Assembly: GCA_900317405.1 (NCBI GenBank)
Contig: ONGP01000011.1
Span: 1-64,000, forward strand
DNA: 64,000 nucleotides
Reading direction: 5' to 3'
From: an uncultured Prevotella sp.
GTDB lineage: Bacteria; Bacteroidota; Bacteroidia; Bacteroidales; Bacteroidaceae
Below, piece by piece: positions 27,950 to 36,380 of this stretch. A program made the position numbers and the translations under genes. The notes under the pieces were generated by a model. It made no database searches, was not told the origin of the DNA, and saw only the letters and a program-made list of their open reading frames with translations. How positions within the stretch are numbered: position 1 is the first letter of the stretch; each line of letters begins with the position of its first letter.

Positions 27950-28801
27950 TTAAATCTTATTTTCAATTGTAACACCATTAGGGAGATTTGTTGAGTCAAC
28001 AAGCACTTCATAATCTTTGAAAGAGCGAGGTGCACCGTCGCATTTCTTTTCAATCTTAACAAGATCAAATAGTTTGTTTGCAGGTGCATTGCCCAATACT
28101 GAATCATGACGGAATACAATAAGTTTCTGAGCACTCATCATACCACGTGCAGCCGAGCGATCAATGTCAAACATATTTGTCAGTGCATCCCAGAACAAAG
28201 CAAGGTCTTCTTCTGAGAAACCTGTTTGATTAGCAAGATTTGCTGATATAAATCCATGACATACATATAATCCATAAGGTACAGTAGCCTTACGTCCCAT
28301 AGTATGGTTCTCACCGCCTTGCTTCTCTGCCTCTTTCTCAGTTGCTACAGCCATTCTGGTAATAGAATGCTCAGTTGCTGCGATAGGGTCAATAGAACGA
28401 GCAAATGTAAACTGGATAGGACCACGAACCTGACCTGCATTCTTTCCTGTTGTCATAAGAGCACCGAAAGTACGAATATCATAGAATGTCTTACACATCC
28501 AATCTCTGGCAGCAGTAGTCTTATCTGAAGCGTTCTTAACGCCCTCGTCATCATGAGCTGCATCGATAGACTTATTAAGTACAGCTTTCTCCTTAATAAA
28601 TATATCGTAGCCCTTTTCACTGCCCTTGGCTACTTGAACATAGTTACGAATCTTACGTTTAATACAAACGTCAGTTACAAGTCCCATACCAGTTTCTGCG
28701 TCAACGCGAGGCAAATTACCTGCATCAGGGTCGCCGTTTGGGTTACCATCCTGTACATCAAAGATGTAAACAAAATCGATTCTGTTTTTTAATTCTGACA
28801 T
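27950..28801 (-). CDS. cas7: Type I-C Cascade backbone protein Cas7 (Csd2)
   Basis: A 283-residue protein starting [20 protein letters not shown], with the family motif [13 protein letters not shown] near residue 20 and [13 protein letters not shown] after it. Length fits Csd2. It forms the helical filament holding crRNA. It lies 24 bp after cas8c. The array follows directly where cas4 normally stands. Confidence 0.95.
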   Translation of the reverse strand: MSELKNRIDFVYIFDVQDGNPNGDPDAGNLPRVDAETGMGLVTDVCIKRKIRNYVQVAKGSEKGYDIFIKEKAVLNKSIDAAHDDEGVKNASDKTTAARDWMCKTFYDIRTFGALMTTGKNAGQVRGPIQFTFARSIDPIAATEHSITRMAVATEKEAEKQGGENHTMGRKATVPYGLYVCHGFISANLANQTGFSEEDLALFWDALTNMFDIDRSAARGMMSAQKLIVFRHDSVLGNAPANKLFDLVKIEKKCDGAPRSFKDYEVLVDSTNLPNGVTIENKI

Positions 28802-28825
28802 AGTAGTAAATATTTTAATTATTAA

Positions 28826-30544
28826 TTATTCGTTGTTATTATCTTCATTCTTTGTAAAGAAGTCCTGGCGTTGATGATAGTAGCCAATGAAGAATCGGCC
28901 CTGATCTTGTAAATCCAGTTGCGCTTTAAATCCATCAGCATCAATCTTGCTAAGAATTTCTTGTTTTAATCTCTCGAAATATATCTTTCTACCTTCAGTC
29001 TTTAAATTCTCAACATGATGGTTTGAGAGATTAAGAATTGCAGCAAACACTGTAGCAGGATTTGAACTTGCAGAGTTCATATAACGTTCACGAATTGTGT
29101 GTTGATTATTTGCCTCCTCTTGAATCTTATCAAGAACTGCAAATAAGCGGCCACATAGATAGCCCTGATTGTTGTTGTCTTTGTCTAACATAACCTTAAT
29201 ATTTTGATTTCTACTTTTTCTGTTTAGATATGCCTTTATAATAGCCGCACGAGTGATGTTAACGGCGTTTCTGTCCTTATCACCAGATTCTGCACGTACT
29301 CGCCTGATACATGAAGCAAAAAGTGTTTGCGGATAAGGTAATCCTTCGAAAATACTTTTAACTACAGCATCTGCGAGATTTGGGGTTGCATCAGATACTT
29401 TGCCACCAAGAGTAACTGCACTAATCATATTACGCAGGCTCATGTAAGGTCGTTTTTCATTTCGAGTATCAATGACCTCCATGTCATCAAAATGCCTACA
29501 GATTGTTTCAGCAAACTTACGAATAGGAATCTCTGCCCAATAGGTAACAGCTATTCGCGCTGAATTTGGAGCGAGTCCCAATATATAGAAAATATCATCT
29601 GACGTAGTCCTTAGTTCCCCTGTATAAATAGATTTGAATACCTTGCGTACTTGTTCAATGTTCCTGTTAGGATCGTCAATGTTGTCGTTAAAGCCAAATA
29701 AAGCAAAAAAGCTATCCTCTGCTTTCTGTCCAGCTTCATCACTCTTTGAAGCCCAGAACACAAATGTTCTAGTGCCCACCATAAACTTATTTCGTGATTC
29801 AGATCGCAACAAGTGATTAAGCGCCGTAGTATAAGCAAATTCTGATTCTTCACTAATAGGGGCATTACCACCTTTTGATTTTCCATAGGAATCATAACCA
29901 GAGCTCGTTTGAAAAGAGACCAATTTAGCAACAGCCTGACTACCAGGTATCATAGTAGCTGTGGTAACTTCTACTATAGTACCCTTCTTTCCTGAAACCA
30001 AACAGACTTGTTCACCTGTTGGTTTATTATCAGAATCATCATCCAACAGTTCCTCTTTCTCTGCAACAATTTTAGTGTCACCCTGAATAAGGAAAGAGAA
30101 GAAAGAGTATTTCTTGCTTAAATTCTTTTCTATTTCAGGCCAGAGTGAATCTTTCTGCATTTGGGAAAGGATTGCACTTTGTTCTTGTTGATAGAACTTA
30201 TTGACAGCTAAAACATCCTTATTATCCGGATGGTGTTCGTATATACTTCTTACTTTTTCTTTGAATGTATTATACTGAGCTGTGACATCACCTTTTTCAG
30301 AATAGCCAAATACATAGCCGCTATTATCATATAAATGATTAGCAATTAAAGCACTCGTGCGACCTACATGTTTCTTCACAAGAAACTTCTGTGCTTGTTT
30401 TTTATCAATGCGACGATCTTCAAACCTAAGGAATTTACCATTCTTATCTATAACAATAAGAAATCCTATTTCCTTTAGTTCCATACCCTTGCGTGGCAGA
30501 TCGCCACAACGATGGTAATAATCATATAATGCTTGTAATATCAT
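28826..30544 (-). CDS. cas8c: Type I-C large subunit Cas8c (Csd1)
   Basis: A 572-residue protein, normal for Csd1. Recognisable stretches are MILQALYDYYHRC at the start, the central GTRTFVFWA, and GRLFAVLDKIQEEAN near residue 463. In type I-C it recognises the PAM and an internal start can yield a small Cas11-like subunit. MLDKDNNNQGYLCG near 450 offers such an in-frame Met. Overlaps cas5 by 4 bp. Confidence 0.93.
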   Translation of the reverse strand: MILQALYDYYHRCGDLPRKGMELKEIGFLIVIDKNGKFLRFEDRRIDKKQAQKFLVKKHVGRTSALIANHLYDNSGYVFGYSEKGDVTAQYNTFKEKVRSIYEHHPDNKDVLAVNKFYQQEQSAILSQMQKDSLWPEIEKNLSKKYSFFSFLIQGDTKIVAEKEELLDDDSDNKPTGEQVCLVSGKKGTIVEVTTATMIPGSQAVAKLVSFQTSSGYDSYGKSKGGNAPISEESEFAYTTALNHLLRSESRNKFMVGTRTFVFWASKSDEAGQKAEDSFFALFGFNDNIDDPNRNIEQVRKVFKSIYTGELRTTSDDIFYILGLAPNSARIAVTYWAEIPIRKFAETICRHFDDMEVIDTRNEKRPYMSLRNMISAVTLGGKVSDATPNLADAVVKSIFEGLPYPQTLFASCIRRVRAESGDKDRNAVNITRAAIIKAYLNRKSRNQNIKVMLDKDNNNQGYLCGRLFAVLDKIQEEANNQHTIRERYMNSASSNPATVFAAILNLSNHHVENLKTEGRKIYFERLKQEILSKIDADGFKAQLDLQDQGRFFIGYYHQRQDFFTKNEDNNNE

Positions 30545-31239
30545 CGTAAAACCTCCTCACTGTCTTTGGGTGGAACAACAATAACGCCATTTTCCATCTT
30601 TGCACGATAGAACATTGCTGGCGGATTCTGCAAATCTGCATCAAAATCCATATCATAAAGCATAATTCCAAGGTCTCTACTTTCAGGAATAGCTTCTGAA
30701 AGCACATCTGCCTCGGGATTAACTAATTTAAAAGAAGCCGAACATTCGCGAGTACCTAAATAGGGCTGGTTAAAACATTGGCCCTTACTTGCTCGACGTT
30801 CGAACATGGCATTGTATTTTGCGGGATTCTCATCTTTCCTTAACATATCGCGCTCTTCAGCGTCAATAGCAGGATTTATAGTGTCTTTCCTTTTCCATTT
30901 AGGAATAAACTCTAACTTTGCCCAAATGCGATAACGCACATCTTTTAATAATAAAGTATTTTTCTGTTGGCGCTTGTCTTCTACATAGATAGGATTCTTA
31001 GAAGCTAAAGCACCAACTTCATTTCTTCTAATGGAAGCCCATTTAATAGGATTAAGCACTTCTATCTTGGTAACTTGCCAATGTATGGCAGGTTTCCAGA
31101 ATATGGCCTCAAAAATGGCACGTGCAGCTGAAGGGGTAATAACATCATAGCTCACTCGTTCCACCTTTAATTCAGGACGAGTAAAACAAGCCATTGGCCC
31201 CCAAACTTCCAAACAAAACTCTTTGTCGAAATATTCCAT
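30541..31239 (-). CDS. cas5: Type I-C Cas5 (Cas5d/Cas5c) crRNA endonuclease
   Basis: A 232-residue RAMP protein with FCLEVWGPMACFTRPELKVE at the start, typical of Cas5d. In type I-C this protein replaces Cas6 and cuts the repeat hairpin, leaving a 5' handle. Because the local repeats differ in hairpin sequence, the enzyme must tolerate that variation if the array is active. It lies 4 bp after cas3. Confidence 0.93.
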   Translation of the reverse strand: MEYFDKEFCLEVWGPMACFTRPELKVERVSYDVITPSAARAIFEAIFWKPAIHWQVTKIEVLNPIKWASIRRNEVGALASKNPIYVEDKRQQKNTLLLKDVRYRIWAKLEFIPKWKRKDTINPAIDAEERDMLRKDENPAKYNAMFERRASKGQCFNQPYLGTRECSASFKLVNPEADVLSEAIPESRDLGIMLYDMDFDADLQNPPAMFYRAKMENGVIVVPPKDSEEVLR

Positions 31240-31243
31240 ATCC

Positions 31244-33424
31244 TTATATTATAAATGTTTCTTCTGTCCACTGATTATTTATCAACAATCCTGTATTCTC
31301 GCTATAAAAACCAGGATCTATTATAGCATAAATATTCTCAAAGGGTTCCATAACAACTCCTTTATCTTTCAATTTTTCAAAGTCTTTTGCACGAACACCC
31401 ACACTATATTGTGCGAGTTTCTTCATTAAAGAATACGATGGGCCATCTGATACAAGTTTCTGGTATAAATTGAGGCTGTCGCCCCATTTAATAATCACAG
31501 AAATTGATTGGTCATCAATTAAACTAAACTTGTTTGCAGCTTCCTCGAATTCGCATTCCGGTTTATATAAAAGTTCTCCCATTTGTCGAACATCGAAACT
31601 ACCCACACGTGAATGCAATTGTTGGAAATAACTATTCATCGCCTCTGGCGAGAACCAATCATGCTCAGGTCCCATACCCAGTCTGGCATTATTAGTCTGA
31701 GTCATAAAGCCTGTTGGTAGCGAATGCTCTTTTGCCAAGCTAAACACATACGTAGTGCATATACCATGTTTTCCTTCACGATTACAACGACCAGCAGCCT
31801 GCAGAACAGAATCCAAGCCAGCCTCTTGACGATAAACTACGGGAAAATCTATATCCACTCCAGCCTCTATCAACTGTGTTGCAATCACTCTAATTGTTTT
31901 GTTCTTATCTTCTTTGAGAGCTTCCTTAATCTTTTGGATTGTACTTGCAATATGGGCGGGACACATCATTCGAGATAAATGCAGACAAAGGCCGTCTTTA
32001 GGTAAACGATCATATAATTCCTTAGCATCTTTTCTTGTGTTAACGATGCATAGCACCCTTTTGTGTTTGGCCAATTTTGAAACAATCTCATCATAAGTAC
32101 TTGGAGTTTTAAAGAAATCCATTTTAACTCGCCTCAGTTTATCATGCAAGCGTGCCTCTTCTGGTATTATTTCATGCACAGAAGTCAAAGCTTCAAAACT
32201 TGCAGAAGAATTGCTTCCTTTTATTCGACCTGTAAGAATGGGCTGGCTAGCAGTAGTAAACAAAATAGAGACTCCAAAAAGTCTATTCAGTGAGTCTAGG
32301 GTATGAACAATAGGTTTGTAAAAACCTAAAGGTAACGTCTGAACTTCATCAAGGATAAATACACTGTTTACAATGTTATGTAACTTGCGACATGCAGAAC
32401 GTTTGTTGCTAAATAACGACTCAAATAGCTGAACGTTTGTAGTTACGATTATCGGATAATCCCAATTCTCTGTAGCCAACTGTAAACGCTCTCGTAGTTC
32501 TGCATTCTTAATTGTTTCTGGATTAACATTAGAATGATGTTCCAGTACATTTCCCTCACCAAAAACTCTCTTTAATATAGATGCTGTTTGAACTATGATA
32601 CTGGTATACGGTATAGCAATAATAATGCGACGCTGATGATTCTTTACCGCATGATGCAATGCCCATAACACAGATGACAATGTCTTACCACCTCCTGTTG
32701 GTACCGTTAGACTGTAAAAACCCTTAGCGCCTTGGCCTTTCTTTATACATTGTTCTTGTACATAGTTTCTAACGTTATTAACTTCTGAAACTATAGCATT
32801 ATCTTTCAACTCCTTCAAATATGACTCTAGCTTGACCAACAATTCTTTCATTGTGGTATGGACTCCTCTTAATGAGGCCTGCTCTGGAGTCATAAAAGAT
32901 TCTGTATCGAGGCTATCAGCATCAACAAGACATGAGAAAAGCATACGTTCCAGATTATGATAATCATATTCTTTAAGATTGGATAATTTGGGATACGTAT
33001 AGGATACAATATCATCTAAAGTCAACTCTTCAGGTATGCCTTCTTTTATTACTTCTTTATAATCACAATAATCATATAATCCACGATGGTGGCCGGCGAT
33101 AGGCTGAGCAATAAATGGAGCGATCTGTGGATATTGTTTTTCAACTACACAAGCGCCAACATATGCATGGTTAGGTCCACTTTTTACATTAGTATATTCT
33201 TCATTATAACCTGTAACGCCTTGAATATATTTCTGCCATTCTGCTTGTTCCTTACCTTTATCGTGCAATAATCCCATCACATATCCCAAGTCTCCCATTT
33301 GGAATTCTGTAGCAAAGGCCTTGGCTAATTCAGCAACCCCTTGCTGGTGTTCTTCATTCGATTGAATATTTCTATTTCCATCGATATGAGAAATGGTGAT
33401 ATTTGAAAGGTCTTGTAGTTTCAT
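31244..33424 (-). CDS. cas3: Type I-C Cas3 nuclease-helicase
   Basis: A 726-residue protein from the ATG at 33424 (MKLQDLSNITISHI). An HD nuclease domain has H54-D55 in GLLHDKGK and later NHAYVGA and AGHHRGL. The helicase has Walker A PTGGGKTLSS near 241 and DEVQ near 358. A longer GTG start at 33475 was rejected because it overlaps the -7 promoter box. It degrades DNA opened by Cascade. First gene of cas3-cas5-cas8c-cas7. Confidence 0.93.
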   Translation of the reverse strand: MKLQDLSNITISHIDGNRNIQSNEEHQQGVAELAKAFATEFQMGDLGYVMGLLHDKGKEQAEWQKYIQGVTGYNEEYTNVKSGPNHAYVGACVVEKQYPQIAPFIAQPIAGHHRGLYDYCDYKEVIKEGIPEELTLDDIVSYTYPKLSNLKEYDYHNLERMLFSCLVDADSLDTESFMTPEQASLRGVHTTMKELLVKLESYLKELKDNAIVSEVNNVRNYVQEQCIKKGQGAKGFYSLTVPTGGGKTLSSVLWALHHAVKNHQRRIIIAIPYTSIIVQTASILKRVFGEGNVLEHHSNVNPETIKNAELRERLQLATENWDYPIIVTTNVQLFESLFSNKRSACRKLHNIVNSVFILDEVQTLPLGFYKPIVHTLDSLNRLFGVSILFTTASQPILTGRIKGSNSSASFEALTSVHEIIPEEARLHDKLRRVKMDFFKTPSTYDEIVSKLAKHKRVLCIVNTRKDAKELYDRLPKDGLCLHLSRMMCPAHIASTIQKIKEALKEDKNKTIRVIATQLIEAGVDIDFPVVYRQEAGLDSVLQAAGRCNREGKHGICTTYVFSLAKEHSLPTGFMTQTNNARLGMGPEHDWFSPEAMNSYFQQLHSRVGSFDVRQMGELLYKPECEFEEAANKFSLIDDQSISVIIKWGDSLNLYQKLVSDGPSYSLMKKLAQYSVGVRAKDFEKLKDKGVVMEPFENIYAIIDPGFYSENTGLLINNQWTEETFII

Positions 33425-33474
33425 TTTTAATATTGATAGCTTTACAATTCTTCTTTTGGTGTCTATTTCTGCCA

Positions 33475-33506
33475 CAAAAATACATATTATTAATTATTTT
33501 GCCAAA
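33475..33506 (-). promoter_or_regulatory. Promoter of the cas operon
   Basis: On the minus strand TATTTTTG (33475-33482) follows TTTG (33503-33506) after 20 bp, a full Bacteroidetes promoter. It gives a leader of about 45 nt to the cas3 ATG. It is probably also the only promoter for the CRISPR array. Confidence 0.7.
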
Positions 33507-33673
33507 TATTTGGAGTGTTTTTATTCAAACAACTCGCTTTGAACCCATTTATCGGCTTTATATAAAGCTTATTTTGAATGGTGTTGTTGACTTTGATGGT
33601 TTGGGGAGTAGTGATGGGCACTACTTTATCAGCTTGTCGTTCGGCTAACATGAAAAGATAACTCTGAATTTTA

Positions 33674-33756
33674 TGTAAAATATCGTATTCCGATTAACAC
33701 TTTTTTTGTAAAATATCGTATTCAGAGAATCTCATTTTATGTAAAATATCGTATTC
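33674..33756 (+). promoter_or_regulatory. Three 17-bp iterons at 33-bp spacing
   Basis: TGTAAAATATCGTATTC occurs identically at 33674-33690, 33707-33723 and 33740-33756, each start exactly 33 bp after the last (about three helical turns). The core AATATCGTATT is partly dyad-symmetric. They lie just upstream of the XRE gene's promoter and are probably its operator. The rest of 33507-33799 has no gene but contains a 14-bp palindrome at 33555-33568 and a 7-bp-stem hairpin at 33607-33625. Confidence 0.85.
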
Positions 33757-33799
33757 TGGCATAAAATCATACAAGTTAAATTAATTTTTAAGTTAATTG

Positions 33800-33831
33800 T
33801 TTGGTACTTTCGAAAATACTTCTTACATTTG
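33800..33831 (+). promoter_or_regulatory. Promoter of the XRE gene
   Basis: TTTG (33800-33803) and TACATTTG (33824-33831) are 20 bp apart. Transcription would begin within a few bases of the ATG at 33840, giving a leaderless or nearly leaderless mRNA. Confidence 0.7.
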
Positions 33832-33839
33832 CTCTTGAT

Positions 33840-34112
33840 ATGGAGAAAAGCAGTATTATTGAAGCAAGACGTAAGCAGGTTAATCCGTCAGTCAGTCAGA
33901 AGGTTGAACTTTCGTTCCAAATCGTGGATCGTATTCACGAGATACTTGAGTCAAGAGGACTTAAGCAGAAGGATTTGGCTATAATGCTTGGCAAGAAAGA
34001 GGCAGAAATCAGCAAGTGGATGCGTGGTACTCATAATTTCACGATAGATACGCTTGTATCTATTGAGAAAGCCCTCGATGCTCCTATCCTGCGAGTGGTG
34101 CATCAGGATTAA
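33840..34112 (+). CDS. XRE-family helix-turn-helix regulator (orphan antitoxin-like)
   Basis: A 90-residue protein from ATG 33840 (MEKSSIIEARRK). The helix-turn-helix covers about 40-75, with GLKQKDLAIMLGKKEAEISKW and a following MRGTHNFTIDTL. It resembles HigA/MqsA-type antitoxin regulators, but no toxin gene lies on either side. The earlier Met at 33801 lies within the -33 element and was rejected. Three iterons upstream are its likely binding sites. It converges on the DUF3791 gene with a 9-bp gap. Confidence 0.8.
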   Translation: MEKSSIIEARRKQVNPSVSQKVELSFQIVDRIHEILESRGLKQKDLAIMLGKKEAEISKWMRGTHNFTIDTLVSIEKALDAPILRVVHQD

Positions 34113-34121
34113 TGAAGAGTA

Positions 34122-34352
34122 TTATGGAGTGCTCAAGGCTCCTCCGTTACGATTACATATAATAGTTAGATCTGTTACAGCATCGCTGATTGATAACAGA
34201 TGCTCTGCCTCATAACACTCGTCAAGGAATGTTATTCCCTTAAAGCGTTTAAGGTAAGAATACGCCTGCTTATTATTCAAACCATGATGGTTTGCAAATG
34301 CGCTGACGCAATATACCATATAGGTAACTTTATACTGAACTTCTTCACTCAT
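34122..34352 (-). CDS. DUF3791 family protein
   Basis: A 76-residue protein. KQAYSYLKRFKGITFLDECYEAEHLLS and DAVTDLTIICNRNGG, read in pieces, match what I recall of DUF3791. Such proteins are often found beside DUF3990 toxin-like proteins in Firmicutes and Bacteroidetes. No DUF3990 gene is present here. It is the last gene of the fic operon, 11 bp after a 24-residue ORF. Confidence 0.65.
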   Translation of the reverse strand: MSEEVQYKVTYMVYCVSAFANHHGLNNKQAYSYLKRFKGITFLDECYEAEHLLSISDAVTDLTIICNRNGGALSTP

Positions 34353-34363
34353 AGAACCGATGT

Positions 34364-34438
34364 TTATAAATCATTGTCGTCAGTTAACTTGTAACCAAGT
34401 ATTCTGTCAATAGTCAGTTTGTTATTTATCTTAACCAT
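34364..34438 (-). CDS. Small ORF sharing its N-terminus with the gene at 35955
   Basis: A 24-residue ORF (MVKINNKLTIDRILGYKLTD, then DNDL). DNA 34396-34429 matches 36347-36380 at 33 of 34 positions. The sole difference changes the ATG of the other gene into ATA here, so translation must start three codons earlier. It overlaps the preceding ORF by 13 bp. It may be a duplicated gene start truncated soon after, or a genuine short peptide. I cannot tell which. Confidence 0.5.
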   Translation of the reverse strand: MVKINNKLTIDRILGYKLTDDNDL

Positions 34439-34635
34439 GGAAACTTTTCAAACAGATATTTGTCCACTTCTTCAGAGGGTACCCATTTGCTGGGATCGTT
34501 CATCTCTTCCTCTGCTTTTTCTATACGCGCAATGGCTTCTTCTTCAGTAAACGGACCGCAACTAGGAAAATTATCCCAGTCAATGCCGTCAATCCGTTTG
34601 TTGTGTATGAATTGTTTATTAGACATATATTGCAT
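34426..34635 (-). CDS. Small acidic protein of unknown function
   Basis: A 69-residue acidic protein; an alternative start at 34626 gives 66 residues. It contains IDWDNFPSCGPFTEEEAIAR and ends in YLFEKFPWLR. I do not recognise a family. It overlaps the nucleotidyltransferase gene at its start and the 24-residue ORF at its end, the packed arrangement common in toxin-antitoxin operons. Confidence 0.6.
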   Translation of the reverse strand: MQYMSNKQFIHNKRIDGIDWDNFPSCGPFTEEEAIARIEKAEEEMNDPSKWVPSEEVDKYLFEKFPWLR

Positions 34636-34912
34636 CTTTTTGAATGTTTGTCTTGAATAGGGGGCGCAGTGAGTCGCGGAATCTTACAAGGTTGACCTCG
34701 CAATCGAATATTTGTTTCAAGGCTTCTTTGAGTTCGTACATCAACAGCAAAGATGGCTCCTGCACTTCGACTACGATGTCAATATCGCTATTTTCGGTAT
34801 TCTCTTTTCTGGCTACAGAACCAAAAATGCCGAGTTTCGTTATGCCATATTTTTGAGCGAATTTACTTTTGAAATCGACCAACTTTTCAATACAGTCTTG
34901 AAGTTCTAACAT
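34619..34912 (-). CDS. MNT-type nucleotidyltransferase (antitoxin-like)
   Basis: A 97-residue minimal nucleotidyltransferase with the GS...DxD site in GIFGSVARKENTENSDIDIV. Such proteins form pairs such as MntA-HepT, where the transferase AMPylates its partner toxin. Here the partner is not HepT; a Fic protein lies 12 bp upstream. Both would handle AMP transfer, which makes the pairing plausible but unproven. Confidence 0.85.
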   Translation of the reverse strand: MLELQDCIEKLVDFKSKFAQKYGITKLGIFGSVARKENTENSDIDIVVEVQEPSLLLMYELKEALKQIFDCEVNLVRFRDSLRPLFKTNIQKDAIYV

Positions 34913-34924
34913 GCTCTTGTTAAA

Positions 34925-35704
34925 TCAGAAAAACATCATCGGTAAGCTATTCTTGTGCTTTTGGGCTAGTTCTTCTTTCATTCGATTGATGGCGGTTTGG
35001 AAGAAGAAGGCGATGAGGAACTCGTCAGTGCCTTCGGTGCGAATCTTTTTTAGCGCAGAGATGTAGCCTGAGCGATCCTCTAGTTTTACGATTAGCAAGG
35101 GGTGTTCTGCACGTAGCAAAATGAAATTTGATAACAGGCGTCCTGTCCTGCCGTTGCCATCGCGGAAGGGGTGTAGGTATTCGTAGTAACCATGAAACTT
35201 AGCTGCTACAATCATCGGGTGCTGACCGTCAGCGATAGCTTTCTGTGTAGATGCCATCAGGCTAGGTACTCGGGCTATCAGAGTCTCGTGGTCGCCAAAT
35301 ACGGTATCGCCTGCGGCCATATCTTCGGTGGTGTATTCGCCAGCGATGGCTCCTGGGGCGCGATAGGCTAGGGTGTGCTCTGTTACCAGGCGGTTCACCT
35401 CTTTCAGCAGAGCCTCGTCGAAGGGATGGTCCAGGTTTTCAACCATATAATCGAAAGCACGGAAATGGTCTGCCATTTCTGTACATTCCAAGAGTGAACG
35501 ACCTACCGGAATCATTGCCATACCTTGCTCGCGCAGAATTCTCGTGTCATCAACTGTAAACGAATTACCTTCGATGGCGCAGGAGTGAGCAGAGAACAGA
35601 ACCTCATTGTATTCCATCCACTGAGTCTTACCCATCCTGTCGGCTATCTTCTGCTGATATTCCTTACGGATGTCTTCGTATTCTTTAATTTCATTTTCAA
35701 ACAT
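34925..35704 (-). CDS. Fic-domain protein (putative AMPylase)
   Basis: A 259-residue protein with the Fic active-site motif HPFRDGNGRTGRLL near residue 180, where His is catalytic. An N-terminal helix carries HSCAIEGNS near 41-48, which fits the inhibitory (S/T)xxxE(G/N) motif of class II Fic proteins. So it is probably self-inhibited and transfers AMP to a protein when released. First gene of fic-MNT-69aa-24aa-DUF3791. Confidence 0.9.
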   Translation of the reverse strand: MFENEIKEYEDIRKEYQQKIADRMGKTQWMEYNEVLFSAHSCAIEGNSFTVDDTRILREQGMAMIPVGRSLLECTEMADHFRAFDYMVENLDHPFDEALLKEVNRLVTEHTLAYRAPGAIAGEYTTEDMAAGDTVFGDHETLIARVPSLMASTQKAIADGQHPMIVAAKFHGYYEYLHPFRDGNGRTGRLLSNFILLRAEHPLLIVKLEDRSGYISALKKIRTEGTDEFLIAFFFQTAINRMKEELAQKHKNSLPMMFF

Positions 35705-35709
35705 CGCTG

Positions 35710-35717
35710 CAAAGTTA
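35710..35717 (-). promoter_or_regulatory. Promoter -7 box of the fic operon
   Basis: TAACTTTG on the minus strand ends only 5 bp before the fic ATG, so the mRNA would be leaderless or nearly so. Confidence 0.6.
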
Positions 35718-35852
35718 CAACTTTTTCTGGAATAGAAAAGGTTTTAAAAGAAAAATATGTGTTTCACCGCTCGGCCTGTGGTCGCTTGGCTAGTCCAAGA
35801 AGGCTTGTGGAGTAGGAAAGTGGTGGAGAGAAGTGGTGGGAGAAAGATACAT

Positions 35853-35885
35853 AAAGCCCCGATGCGTCTCGCACCAGGGCTTTTT
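35853..35885. terminator. Hairpin terminator between fic and the 141-residue gene
   Basis: Arms AAAGCCC (35853-35859) and GGGCTTT (35877-35883) enclose an inner TGCG/CGCA hairpin, with a T run on the plus strand and an A-rich flank giving T on the other. It lies about 70 bp past the stop of the minus-strand gene at 35955. Confidence 0.7.
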
Positions 35886-35954
35886 AAATGCTCTTTAATT
35901 TATGAAGTATCCGAGTCGTTTCCATTAACGGAAAGACGCAGCTTTGTAATTTAC

Positions 35955-36380
35955 TTAAAAAACGCAGGCCCAACCGAACTTGCGGACAATATCTTTCAGA
36001 AGACTGCGGTCTTTTACTGGTATACGAACAACTATAGCTTCATGTTCGTCACCTGATATCTTGTAACCTGAAAGCGGAAGCCTTTCTTCTTCTAATGTTG
36101 CTCCTATATGAGGTTCAAAGAAATAATTGTCGTCTTTGTATTCCACATCGAAGTACTCAGAGGGGGCCTCTGGCGAAATAAACAGATCTCTTAGATCTTT
36201 TTCTCCACTAATAAACTCTTGCAATCTGCTATTTGATATGCGTATTGCGGTATACTGGCATGAAGGCTCGTCCTCATACAAAAGGCACAAGTATGTTGTT
36301 TCAAATGCGTCTTTCGCAATGAACAATTGAGGGACGTCGCAGAAATCAAGTATTCTGTCAATAGTCAGTTTGTTATTCAT
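35955..36380 (-). CDS. Protein of unknown function (MNNKLTIDRIL family)
   Basis: A 141-residue acidic protein, no signal peptide or membrane segment. It starts MNNKLTIDRILDFCDVPQLF. I do not recognise the family with certainty. Its start overlaps the stop of a 33-residue ORF in the form ATGA, so the two are translationally coupled. Its first 34 bp recur in the fic operon. Confidence 0.7.
   Translation of the reverse strand: MNNKLTIDRILDFCDVPQLFIAKDAFETTYLCLLYEDEPSCQYTAIRISNSRLQEFISGEKDLRDLFISPEAPSEYFDVEYKDDNYFFEPHIGATLEEERLPLSGYKISGDEHEAIVVRIPVKDRSLLKDIVRKFGWACVF

Noticed and set aside
27823-28134. An ORF across the CRISPR array and the 3' end of cas7
   Set aside because: It runs in a different frame from cas7 and through repeats; it is a chance reading frame.
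33425-33475. GTG start giving Cas3 17 more residues
   Set aside because: The GTG overlaps the -7 box of the operon promoter, so it would not be in the mRNA; the downstream ATG begins at the conserved sequence.
33674-33756. A second mini CRISPR array
   Set aside because: Units of 17 bp with 16-bp gaps are too short for CRISPR, and the repeats lack likeness to the I-C repeat; they fit operator iterons.
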